DNA of 64,000 bases from Piezodorus guildinii (taxonomy: Eukaryota; Arthropoda; Insecta; Hemiptera; Pentatomidae): contig JAJSOM010000088.1 in NCBI GenBank assembly GCA_023052935.1, forward strand, positions 1 through 64,000, in the 5' to 3' direction. The first letter of the stretch is position 1; each line of letters begins with the position of its first letter. The notes under the pieces are model-generated. The model saw only the letters and a list, made by a program, of their open reading frames with translations. It made no database searches and was not told the origin of the DNA. Below, piece by piece: positions 1 to 12,640 of this stretch. A program made the translations under genes and the position numbers.

Positions 1-3000
1 AAGATACAATAAGGAACTAAAATGAACATAAAAATAAAAAAAGACTTAACTAGGTAACAACCTAAAAATAAAGAATTTCAATTACAGAAAGAAAGAATTT
101 GACATGAACAAAGAAAGATATTGAAAAAAGAAACAACTTAGGAACTATTTTGGAACAAATAAAAAAAAGAAGTAATGAAAGTATAAAACGACAGGTTCTT
201 TGAAACAAATAAAAAAAATGATAAGAAAACAGTTTTTAAAAAAAGAAAGTTAATGTCAAGAAGTAACTAAACAAGTTATTCGAAAAAAAAAACAGTTTAC
301 TATAAAAAAATTAAGAATAAAGAGAAGAAACAATAAGAGGAAGAACAGGTTTCTGAAAAAATAACCCAAAACAGTTCTCAAAAAAAATTAAACAAAAAAT
401 TAAAACCAGGAGTGAACCATAACAAACACAGGTTCTTTAAAAAAGTAAAAGATATATACCAAGAAAACCAACAAGGTACCTTATGAAAAAAAAAGTAATT
501 AACGAAAGAGAAACAGTCCTTAAGAATAGAAGTAGATCATAACCAAGAGGAACCAAACAGTTTAAACAAAGTAAAACGAATTTAATAAAAAAAACAGACC
601 AGAACAAGTTTGGAAGCGAATAAAAAGTAAGAACAAGAATTTTGAAACAAATAAACAAAGGTAAGGAAAGTCCTTAAGGAACCGAAGGTGGATTCGATAC
701 AAAGTAACCAAAACAGTTCTTGAAAAAAAAAAAAAAATTGAACGAAGAGAAACAGTCCTTAAGGACCGAAGGTGTCAACAATAAACAAAAGTAGACCAAA
801 ACACAGGTTCTTTGAAAAAAAAAAGAAAATTGAACAAAGAGAAACAGTCCTTAAGGAACGAAGTGTGATGTCGATACAAAAGCCAAACAAGTTCTTCTGA
901 AAAAATAAAAAGATTTAAAAAGGAAACAGACCATAGGAACCTGAAAGTTGACCGAAAAAAAATAATTAAAGAAACAGAACTTTGAAAAGAAAAAAAAAAA
1001 TAACATAAGAAAAGACAAAACTTAAGAAACCATAATAATGTTAAGAAAACACTCTTGAAACTAATGATTTAATATAGAAGCAAGAACAAGTTTAAAAACT
1101 GAAAAAAATTTAGACAAGACAAAGTACCTAGGAACCGAAGGAAGAATTAATTAAAATGAAGACACCTTATGGAACTGAAGTAAAAAATTTACAAAAGATA
1201 AGACACTGGATCTTTTGAAAACCAAAATAAAATGTACAGATACAGAATAAAGAATAAACTATAAAGAAACGCCTTAGGGAACGGTTGGACAATACAAAGT
1301 TTATTGAAACAAGGTTCCTAAAATAACAAAGAAAAATACTTAAGAAACAGAACTTGGACCTGAGTGTACCAATTAAAGAAAGAACAGTTCTTACGAACAA
1401 ATAAAAAAATTAAAGAGAAAACAGACCTAAGGGAACCTGATAGTGAGGAATAAATACAGGTAGCCAAACACAGGATACTTTAAAAATAAAAAAAAATTAA
1501 TAAAGAGAACAACCTTAGGAAACCTAAAAATTGGACCCTGATACCACTAAAGTAGTCAAACAAGTTCTTCGAAAAAAAAAAGAATATTTAATAAAAGATA
1601 ACAACCAGGAACCTGAAGGTTAGGACGACGATATTACAAGAACAGTATTTGAAGTATCAAAACAAGTTCTTTGAAAACAAAATTAAAAAGAAAAATGAAC
1701 GAAAGAGAAACAGTTTTTAAGGAACGAAGGAATGTAATGTTGATACCAAGAAGTAACCAAAACACGGTCTTCTGAAAAAAAAAAAAAATATTAAATAAAG
1801 AGAAACAGTCCTTAAGGAACTGGAAGGTGTGATGTACAATAACCAATAAGTAGAACAAGACACAGGTTTTTCGAAACAAATAAAAGAAAAATTAAAAAAG
1901 AAAACAGTCCTTAAGGAACGAAGTTGATGTCGATACAAAAGTAACCAACAACAGGTTCTCTTCTGAAACAAATAAAAGAAAATTAAACGAAAGAGAAACA
2001 TCCTAAGGAACGAAGGTGTTGTCGATACCAAGATAGCCAAAACAGTTCTTGAAAAAATAAAAAAATTAAAAAAGAAAACACCTAGGAACCGAGTGGTTAT
2101 ACAAGTGACAACACAGTTTGAAAAAATTAAACAAAGAACAGTCCTTAAGGAACGAAGGTGTGATTCGATACAAGATACCCAACACAGTTTTCTGAAAAAT
2201 AAAAAAATTAACGAAGAGAAACAGTCTTAAGGAACAAGGTGGATGTCGATACCAAAGTACCAAAAAGGTTCTTGAACAAATAAAAAATTGAAAAGAGAAA
2301 CAGTCCTAAGGAACGAGTGTGAGTCGATACAGGTACCAACAGTTCTTTGAAAAATAAAAAAATTAAAAAGAACAGCTAGAACCAAGGTGAGCGATACAAG
2401 TGACACCAGGACTTAAAAAAAAAAAATTAATAAAGAAAACAGACCTAGAACTAAGGTACGATACACAGTAGCAAACATCTTCTTGAAAATAAAAGATATT
2501 ATTAAGAGAAACAACCTAGGAACCTAAGGTTGGACCTGATACACAAGTAGTCAGACAAGTTCCTAAAAAAAAAATTAAAAAGAAGACTGGGAACCTGAGG
2601 TTGAGCCATCAAATTAAGACACGTCTTTGAAAAAAAAAAAAAATTAAAAAGAGAAGTTTAGGAACTGAAGGTGAAGATACCAAATGCAACAGTTTTTGAA
2701 AAAAAAAAAATTATAAAAGAAACGCCTTAGAACAAGGTTACGATACCAAAGTACAACACAGGTTCTCAACAAATAAAATTAATAAGAGAAACAGCCTTAG
2801 GAACCGAAGGTTGACGATACAAGTAGTACAGAACAGAACAGTTCTCTGAAAAAAAAAAAATATAATAAAAGAGAAACAGACCTTAGGAACCTGAAGGTGT
2901 GACGCCTGATACCATAAGTAGCAGACACAGGATCTTCTGAAAAAAATAAAAAAATTTATTAAAGAGAAACAGACCTTAGGAACCTGAAGGTTGGACCCTG

Positions 3001-3699
3001 ATACACAATAAGATGCAGACACAGGTTCTTCTGAAACAAATAAAGAATATTTAATTAAAGAGAAACAGCTTAAGGGAACCTAGTGGACGCCGTATATACA
3101 GAAGTATAGAAGTACAACAGGTTCTTCTGAAACAAATAAAAAAATTAATAAAGAGAAACAGTCCTTAAGGAACCTGGAAGGTGTGATGTCATACCAAGAA
3201 GTAGACAGACACAGGTTCTTCTGAAACAAATAAAAAAAATTAAAAAAGAGAAACAGTCCTTAAGGAACCGAAGGTGTGATGTCGATACCAAAAGTAACCA
3301 ACACAGGTTCTTCTGAAACAAATAAAAAAAATTAACAAAAGAGAAACAGTCCTTAAGGAACCGGAAGGTGTGATGTCGATACCAAGAAGTAACCCAACAA
3401 CAGATTCTTCTGAAACAAATAAAAAAAAATTAAACAAAAGAGAAACAGTCCTTAAGGAACCGGAAGGTGTGATGTCGATACCATGAAGTAACCCAACAAC
3501 AGGTTCTTCTGAAAAAAATTAAACAAAATTGAACGAACGAGAAACAGTCCTTAAGGAACCGAATGGTGTGATGTCGATACCAAGAAGTAGACCAAACACA
3601 GGTTCTTCTGAAACAAATAAAAGAAAATTGAACGAAAGAGAAACAGTCCTTAAGGAACAGGAAGGTGTGATGTCGATACCAAGCAGTAGCCCAAACACA

Positions 3700-6065
3700 G
3701 GTTCTTCTGAAAAAAATTAAACAAAATTGAACGAACGAGAAACAGTCCTTAAGGAACCGAATGGTGTGATGTCGATACCAAGAAGTAGACCAAACACAGG
3801 TTCTTCTGAAACAAATAAAAGAAAATTGAACGAAAGAGAAACAGTCCTTAAGGAACAGGAAGGTGTGATGTCGATACCAAGCAGTAGCCCAAACACAGGT
3901 TCTTCTGAAAAAAATAAAAAGATATTTAATAAAAGAGAAACAGACCATAGGGAACCTGAAGGTTAGACGCCGTTATTACAAAGTGATACAGACACAGGAA
4001 CTTTTGAGAAGAAAAAAAAAAAATAATAATTAAAGAGAAACAGGCCTCAGAAACCTAAGGATTACACCCTGATACCACTAAGTAGCAAAGACACATCTTC
4101 ATCTGAAACAAATAAATAGATATTTATTAATAGAGAAACAGACCTTAGGGAACCTGAAGGTTGGACCCTGATAACACTATGTAGTGCAGAAAAAGGTTCC
4201 CTAAAAAAAAAATTTAATAAAACAGAATACGACCTTATGGAACCTGAAGGTTGGACGCCCATATTACCAAATGGTACAGACACTGGATCTTTTGAAAAGA
4301 AAAAACAAAATTAATTACAAAGAAACTGACCTTAGGGAACCTGAAGGTTGGACTCTGATACCACTAAGTAGTGCAGACACAGGTTCTTCTCGAACAAATA
4401 AAGAGATATTTAATTAAAGAGAAACAGACCTTAGGGAACCTGATGGTTGGACGCCGATATTACAAGAAAGTATTAGAAGTAGCCCAAACACAGGTTCTTC
4501 TGAAACAAATAAAAGAAAAATGAACGAAAGAGAAACAGTTCTTAAGGAACCGGAAGATGTGTTGTCGATACCAAGCAGTAGCCCAAACACAGGTTCTTCT
4601 AAAACAAATAAAAAGATATTTAATAAAAGAGAAACAGACCATAGGGAACCTGAAGGTTAGAAGCTGTTATTACAAAGTGGTACAGACACAGGAAATTCTG
4701 AAACAAATTAAACAAAAGAGAAACAGTCCTCAAGGAACCGGAAGGTGTGATGTCGATACCAAGAAGTAACCCAACAACAGGTTCTTCTGAAAAAAATTAA
4801 ACAAAATTGAACGAACGAGAAACAGTCCTTAAGGAACCGAATGGTGTGATGTCGATACCAAGAAGTAGACCAAACAGTGGTTCTTCTGAAACAAATAAAA
4901 AGATATTTAATATAAGAGAAACAGACCATAGGGAACCTGAAGGTAGGACGCTGATATTACAAAGTGGTACGGACACCGGATCTTTTGAGAAGAAAAAAAA
5001 AAAAATTAATTACAGAGAAACAAACTCTAGGAAACCTAATGCTTGAAACCTAAAAATTTAACGAAAGAGAAACAGTCATTAAGGAACCGGAAGGTGTGAT
5101 GTTGATACCAAGAAGTAGCCCAAACACAGGTTCTTCTGAAACAAAAAAATAAGTATTCAACGAAAGAGAAACAGTCCTTAAGGAACCGGAAGGTGTGATG
5201 TCGATACCAATAAGTAGCACAGACACAGGATATTTTAAAAATAAAAAAAAAATTAATTAAAGAGACACACACCTTAGGAAACCTAAAAATTGGACCCTGA
5301 TACCACTAAGTAGTGCAGACACAGGTTCTTCTGGAACAAATAAAGAGATATTTAATAAAAGAGTTACAGACCTTAGGGAACCTGATGGTTGGACGCCGAT
5401 ATTACAAGAAAGTATTAGAAGTAGCCCAAACACAGGTTCTTCTGAAACAAATAAAAGAAAAATGAACGAAAGAGAAACAGTTCTTAAGGAACCGGAAGGT
5501 GTAATGTTGATACCAAGAAGTAACCTAAACACTGGTTCTTCTGAAAAAAATAAAAAGATATTTAATATAAGAGAAACAGTCCTTAAAGAACTGGAAGGTG
5601 TGATGTCAATACCAATAAGTAGCACAGACACAGGTTCTTCTGAAACAAATAAAAAAAAATTAAACAAAAGAGAAACAGTCCTTAAGGAACCAGAAGGTGT
5701 GATGTCGATACCAAGAAGTAACCAACAACAGGTTCTTCTGAAAAAATAAAAAAAAATTAACGAACGAGAAACAGTCTTAAGGAACCGAATAGTGTGATGT
5801 CGACACCAGAAGTAGACCAAAACAGGTTCTTCTGAAACAAATAAAAAAATTGAACGAACGAGAAACAGTCCTTAAGGAAACGGAAGTGTGATGTCGATAC
5901 CAAGCAGTAGCCAAACACAGGTTCTTCTGAAACAAAAAAAAAAATAACAAAAAGAAACAGTCCTTAAGGCACTGGAAGGTGTGATGTTGATACCAAAAAG
6001 TAACCCAACAACAGGTTCTTCTGAAAAAAATTAAACAAAATTGAACGAACGAGAAACAGTCCTTA
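3700..6065. repeat. Satellite A higher-order block, copy 1
   Basis: This ~2.4-kb stretch of mixed monomer classes is repeated almost unchanged at 7,105-9,500. Matching rare landmarks include AGTAGCAAAGACACATCTTC (4081 and 7480) and GCTTGAAACC (5041 and 8441), and the GAAACAG of the monomer at 3739 and 7139. All give an offset of 3,399-3,400. After a small insertion near 8,774 the offset becomes ~3,413. The block includes divergent monomers with an unusual TTAATTACAGAGAAAC linker that occur once per block. Confidence 0.85.
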
Positions 6066-6179
6066 AGGAACCGAATGGTGTGATGTCGATACCAAGAAGT
6101 AGACCAAACACAGGTTCTTCTGAAACAAATAAAAGAAAATTGAACGAAAGAGAAACAGTCCTTAAGAAACAGGAAGGTG

Positions 6180-7170
6180 TGATGTCGATACCAAGCAGTA
6201 GCCCAAACACAGGTTCTTCTGAAAAAAATAAAAAAGATATTTAATATAAGAGAAACAGTCCTTAAGGAACCGGAAAGTGTGATGTCGATACCAAGAAGTA
6301 GACCAAACACAGGTTCTTCTGAAACAAATAAAAAAAATTAAACGAAAGAGAAACAGTCCTTAAGGAACTGGAAGGTGTGTTGTCGATACCAAGCAGTAGC
6401 ACAAACACAGGTTCTTCTAAAACAAATAAAAAGATATTTAATAAAAAGAAACAGACCATAGGGAACCTGAAGGTTGGAAGCCGTTATTACAAAGTGGTAC
6501 AGACACAGGTTCTTCTGAAACAAATTCAACAAAATTGAAGGAAAGAGAAACAGTCCTTAAGGAACCGGAAGGTGTGATGTCGATACCATGAAGTAACCCA
6601 ACAACAGGTTCTTCTGAAAAAAATTAAACAAAATTGAAGAACGAGAAACAGTCCTTAAGGAACCGAATGGTGTGATGTCGATACCAAGCAGTAGCCCAAA
6701 ATCAGGTTCTTCTGAAAAAAATAAAAAGATATTTAATATAAGAGAAACAGTCCTTAAGGAACCGGAAAGTGTGATGTCGATACCAAGAAGTAGACCAAAC
6801 ACAGGTTCTTCTGAAACAAATAAAAGAAAATTAAACGAAAGAGAAACAGTCCTTAAGGAACTGGAAGGTGTGTTGTCGATACCAAGCAGTAGCCCAAACA
6901 CAGGTTCTTCTAAAACAAATAAAAAGATATTTAATAAAAAAGAAACAGACCATAGGGAACCTGAAGGTTGGAAGCCGTTATTACAAAGTGGTACAGACAC
7001 AGGTTCTTCTGAAACAAATTCAACAAAATTGAAGGAAAGAGAAACAGTCCTTAAGGAACCGGAAGGTGTGATGTCGATACCATGAAGTAACCCAACAACA
7101 GGTTCTTCTGAAAAAAATTAAACAAAATTGAAGAACGAGAAACAGTCCTTAAGGAACCGAATGGTGTGAT
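6180..7170. repeat. Local ~490-bp tandem duplication within satellite A
   Basis: About five monomers are duplicated in tandem. The segment starting with CCAAGCAGTAGC at ~6,190 matches the one at ~6,685, and the single-class linker AAATTCAACAAAATTGAAGG occurs at ~6,532 and ~7,016 (offset 484). Both copies end with the ATACCATGAAGTAACCC monomer. This is a more recent and smaller amplification than the 3.4-kb block period. Confidence 0.75.
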
Positions 7171-9500
7171 GTCGATACCAAGAAGTAGACCAAACACAGG
7201 TTCTTCTGAAACAAATAAAAGAAAATTGAACGAAAGAGAAACAGTCCTTAAGGAACAGGAAGGTGTGATGTCGATACCAAGTAGTAGCCCAAACACAGGT
7301 TCTTCTGAAAAAAATAAAAAGATATTTAATAAAAGAGAAACAGACCATAGGGAACCTGAAGGTTGGACGCCGTTATTACAAAGTGATACAGACACAGGAA
7401 CTTTTGAAAAGAAAAAAAAAAATAATAATTAAAGAGAAACAGACCTCAGAAACCTAAGGATTACACCCTGATACCACTAAGTAGCAAAGACACATCTTCA
7501 TCTGAAACAAATAAATAGATATTTATTAATAGAGAAACAGACCTTAGGGAACCTGAAGGTTGGACCCTGATAACACTATGTAGTGCAGAAAAAGGTTCCC
7601 TAAAAAAAAAATTTAATAAAACAGAATACGACCTTATGGAACCTGAAGGCTGGATGCCCATATTACCAAATGGTTCAGACACTGGATCTTTTGAAAAGAA
7701 AAAACAAAATTAATTACAAAGAAACTGACCTTAGGGAACCTGAAGGTTGGACTCTGATACCACTAAGTAGTGCAGACACAGGTTCTTCTCGAACAAATAA
7801 AGAGATATTTAATTAAAGAGAAACAGACCTAACGGAACCTGATGGTTGGACGCCGATATTACAAGAAAGTATTTGAAGTAGCCCAAACACAGGTTCTTCT
7901 GAAACAAATAAAAGAAAAATGAACGAAAGAGAAACAGTTCTTAAGCAACCGGAAGATGTTTTGTCGATACCAAGCTGTAGCCCAAACACAGGTTCTTCTA
8001 AAACAAATAAAAAGATATTTAATAAAAGAGAAACAGACCATAGGGAACCTGAAGGTTAGAGAAGCTGTTATTACAAAGTGGTACAGACACAGGAACTTCT
8101 GAAACAAATTAAACAAAAGAAAACAGTCCTCAAGGAACCGGAAGGTGTGATGTCGATACCAAGAAGTAACCCAACAACAGGTTCTTCTGAAAAAAATTAA
8201 ACAAAATTGAACGAACGAGAAACAGTCCTTAAGGAACCGAATGGTGTGATGTCGATACCAAGAAGTAGACCAAACAGTGGTTCTTCTGAAACAAATAAAA
8301 AGATATTTAATATAAGAGAAACAGACCATAGGGAACCTGAAGGTAGGACGCTGATATTACAAAGTGGTACGGACACCGGATCTTTTGAGAAGAAAAAAAA
8401 AAAAATTAATTATAGAGAAACAAACTCTAGGAAACCTAATGCTTGAAACCTAAAAATTTAACGAAAGAGAAACAGTCATTAAGGAACCGGAAGGTGTGAT
8501 GTTGATACCAAGAAGTAGCCCAAACACAGGTTCTTCTGAAACAAAAAAATAAGTATTGAACGAAAGAGAAACAGTCCTTAAGGAACCGGAAGGTGTGATG
8601 TCGATACCAATAAGTAGCACAGACACAGGATCTTTTAAAAATAAAAAAAAAATTAATTAAAGAGACACACACCTTAGGAAACCTAAAAATTGGACCCTGA
8701 TACCACTAAGTAGTGCAGACACAGGTTCTTCTGGAACAAATAAAGAGATATTTAATAAAAGAGTTACAGACCTTAGAGACAGAACTTAGGGAACCTGATG
8801 GTTGGACGCCGATATTACAAGAAAGTATTAGAAGTAGCCCAAACACAGGTTCTTCTGAAACAAATAAAAGAAAAATGAACGAAAAAGAAACAGTTCTTAA
8901 GGAACCGGAAGGTGTAATGTTGATACCAAGAAGTAACCTAAACACTGGTTCTTCTGAAAAAAATAAAAAGATATTTAATATAAGAGAAACAGTCCTTAAA
9001 GAACTGGAAGGTGTGATGTCTATACCAATAAGTAGCACAGACACAGGTTCTTCTGAAACAAATAAAAAAAAATTAAACAAAAGAGAAACAGTCCTTAAGG
9101 AACCAGAAGGTGTGATGTCGATACCAAGAAGTAACCCAACAACAGGTTCTTCTGAAAAAAATTAAACAAAATTGAACGAACGAGAAACAGTCCTTAAGGA
9201 ACCGAATAGTGTGATGTCGATACCAAGAAGTAGACCAAACACAGGTTCTTCTGAAACAAATAAAAGAAAATTGAACGAACGAGAAACAGTCCTTAAGGAA
9301 CAGGAAGGTGTGATGTCGATACCAAGCAGTAGCCCAAACACAGGTTCTTCTGAAACAAACAAAAAAAAATTAAACAAAAGAGAAACAGTCCTTAAGGAAC
9401 TGAAAGGTGTGATGTTGATACCAAAAAGTAACCCAACAACAGGTTCTTCTGAAACAAATTAAACAAAATTGAACGAACGAGAAACAGTCCTTAAGGAACC
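7105..9500. repeat. Satellite A higher-order block, copy 2
   Basis: Second copy of the 3,700-6,065 block. It differs by scattered substitutions and by an extra 13 bp near 8,774 (AGAGACAGAACTT). Homology to copy 1 ends near 9,490, where the array switches to a monomer ending in GGATCTTTTAAAAATAAAA that also occurs near 5,230 and 8,630. That suggests a further, partial higher-order repeat starting there. Confidence 0.85.
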
Positions 9501-12500
9501 TGAAGGTGTGATGTGTCGATACCAATAAGTAGCACAGACACAGGATCTTTTAAAAATAAAAAAAAAATTAATTAAAGAGACACACACCTTAGGAAACCTA
9601 AAAATTGGACCCTGATACCACTAAGGAACAAATAAAGAGATATTTAATTAAAGAGAAAAAAAAAATATGCTTGAAACCTAAAAATTGAACGAAAGAGAAA
9701 CAGTCCTTAAGGAACTGGTAGGTGTGATGTGGATACCAATAAGTAGCACAGACACAGGATCTTTTAAAAAAAAAAAAAAATAATTAAAGAGACACACACC
9801 TTAGGAAACCTAAAAATTGGACCCTGATACCACTAAGTAGTGCAGACACAGGTTCTTCTGAAACAAATAAAGAAATATTTAATAAAAGAGTTACAGACCT
9901 TAGGGAACCTGATGGTTGGACGCCGATATTACAAGAAAGTATTAGAAGTAGCCCAAACATATTAAAAAAGAAACAGACCTTAGGGAACCTGAAGGTGTGA
10001 CGCATTACCAATAGTGTAGCAAGACACAGGATCATTTGAAAAAAAAAAAAAAATTAATTAAAGAGAACAATCCTTAGGAACCTGAAATTGACCGATACCA
10101 AAGTAGCAGACACAGGTTTTTCTGGAACAAATAAAAATATTAATAAAAGAGAAACATACCTTAGGGAACTGATGGTTGGACGCGATATTACAAAAGTTGA
10201 GTCACAACACAGGTTCTTCTAAAACAAATTAAAAAAATTAACAAAGAGAAACAGTCCTTAAGGAACCGGAAGGTGTGATGTCGATACAAGAGTAACAAAC
10301 ACAGGTTCTTCTGAAACAAATAAAAAAATTGAACAAAAGAAACAGTCCTTAAGGAACCGAAGTGTGATGGATCCAAAAGTAGCAAACCAGGTCTTTTGAA
10401 AAATAAAAAAAGACCATAGGGAACTGAAGGTTGGACGCAGATTACAAATGTAACAGACACAGGTTACTTCTAAAAAAATTAAACAAATTAAGAAGAGAAA
10501 CAGTCCTTAAGGAACCGGAAGGTGTGATGTCGATACCAAGAAGTAGCCAAACACAGGTTCTTCTGAAACAAATAAATAATATTAATAAAGAGAAACAGAC
10601 CTTAAGGAACCTGAAGGTGGATGTCGATACAAAGTAGCAAACACAGGTTTTCTGAAACAAATAAAAAAAATATTGAACAAAAGAGAAACAGACCATAGGA
10701 ACCTGAAGGTTGGAGATATTACACAAGTGGTACGACACAGGATCTTTTGAAAAAAAAATAAAAATTAATAATAGAGAAACAGACCTTAGGGAACCTGAAG
10801 GTTGGACCCTATACCACTAGTAGTGCAGACACAGGTTCTTCTGGAAAAAAAAAAAATATTTAATAAAGAATGAACAGACCTATGGAAACTTAGTTGGACG
10901 CCGATATTACAAATATAGAGTAGCCAAACACAGGATTCTTCTGAAACAAATAAATAAATATTGATAAAAGAGAAACATCCTTAAGGAACCGAAGGTGGAT
11001 GTCATACCACAAAGTGCAAGACACAGGTTCTTCTGAAACAAATAAAAAATATTAATTAAAGAGAACACAACCTTAGGGAACCTGAAGTTGGAGCCGTTAA
11101 CAAAGTGGTCAGACACAGGTCTTCTGAAACAAATAAAAGAAATTGAACGAAAGAGAAACAGTCTTAAGGAACCGGAAGGTGTGATGTCGATACCAAGAAG
11201 TAGCCAAACACAGGTTCTTCTAAAACAAATAAAAAAATATTGAATAAAAGAGAAACAGTCCTTAAGGAACTGGAAGGTGTGATGTCATACAAGAAGTACA
11301 CAACAAGGTTCTTCTGAAACAAATTAAACAAAATTGAACAAAGAGAAAACAGTCCTTAAGGAACGAAAGGTTGATGTCGATACCAAGCAGATAGTCCAAA
11401 ACAGGTTTTTCTGAAACAAATAAAAAAATATTGAATAAAGAGAATACAGTCCATTAAATGTCAACTGGAAGTTGAGTCAATACAATAAGTTTAGGCACTA
11501 GACCGTTCTATCTGAAACAAATAGTAATTAACAAATTAAACAATAGAGAAAAGCCTTAGGAACCGAAGGTGGATTCGATACACATATGTAATGAACAAGG
11601 TTCTTCTAAAACAAATTAAACAATTAATATAATGAAGAAACTTCCTTAAGGAACGGAAGGTGTGATGTATATCCAAAGTACAAACACAGGTTCTTTGAAA
11701 CAAATAAAAATTTATAAAGAGAAAAGACCATAGGGAACCTGAAGGTTGGACGCCGTATTACAAGAAAGATTAAAATTATGCAAAACTAAGGTTCCTTCTT
11801 GAAACAAATAAAAAAAATTAAGTTAAAGAGAAACAAAGTTTAAGGAACTGAAGGTGTAAATGTCGATACCAAGAAGTAGCCTAAACACTGGTTTTCTAAA
11901 CAATAAAAAATATTTAATAAAAAAAAACTAGACCTTAAGTGGACCTGTAAAGGTTAGGTAACACGTTATTAAAAAACTAAAAATATAATATTAGAGTAGT
12001 AAAACACAGTTTCTTCTGAAATCAAATAAAAGAAAATTAAAAAGAGAAACAGTTCTTAGGAACTGAAGGTTGTATGTCGATACCAATAGAAGTAGAAAAA
12101 CAAAAATTTCTGAAACAAATAGAAAAATATTTGAATATAACAGAGAAACAGTCCTTAAGGAACTGGATAGGTGTGATGTCAATACCAATAAGTAGCACAA
12201 CACAGGTTCTTCTAAACAAATTAAAAAAATTGAACAAAGAGAAACAGTCCTTAAGGAACCGAAGGTTGTGATGTCGATACCAAGAAGTACACAGACACAG
12301 GTTTTCTGAAAAAAATAAAAAAAAATTAACAAGAGACAACAGTCCTTAAGGAACGGAAGGTAGTGATGTCATACCAAGTAGTAGCCAGACACAGGTTTTT
12401 CTGAAACAAATAAAAAATATTGAATAAAGAGATACATCCTTAAGGAACGGAAGGTGTGATGTCATTTACAATAAGTAAGCCAGACACAGGTTCTTCTAAA

Positions 12501-12640
12501 ACAAATAAAAAAATATTTAATAAAAGAGAAACAGACCTTAGGGAACCTGAAGGCTGGACTCTGTTACTACTAGGTAGTTTAAACACAAGTTATTCTGAAA
12601 CAAATAAAAAGATATTCAATAAAAGAGAACCAGACATTTT

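Larger units (their letters stand above)
1..12640. repeat. Satellite array A, ~99-bp tandem monomer
   Basis: Tandem array whose monomers are marked by GAAACAGTCCTTAAGGAAC, GTGTGATGTCGATACCAAG and ACAGGTTCTTCTGAAACAAA. Successive GAAACAGTCC landmarks at 3541, 3640, 3739 and 3838 give a 99-bp period. Three main monomer classes are visible: one reading CCTTAAGGAACCGGAAGGTGTGATG, one reading CCATAGGGAACCTGAAGG with a ...TATTACAAAGTGGTAC core, and one reading CCTTAGGGAACC with a ...GATACCACTAAGTAGTGC core. Monomers at about 3,100-9,950 are well preserved. Those before and after are shortened by many small deletions, which may be real divergence or poor consensus. The array leaves the window on the left and stops near 12,640 in the motif GAGAACCAGAC. 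Because 99 is divisible by three and stop codons are few, reading frames stay open over several monomers on both strands; I do not regard these as genes. Confidence 0.95.

Noticed and set aside
1..12640. CRISPR-like array
   Set aside because: The repeats are contiguous 99-bp monomers with no unique spacers, in a eukaryotic context.
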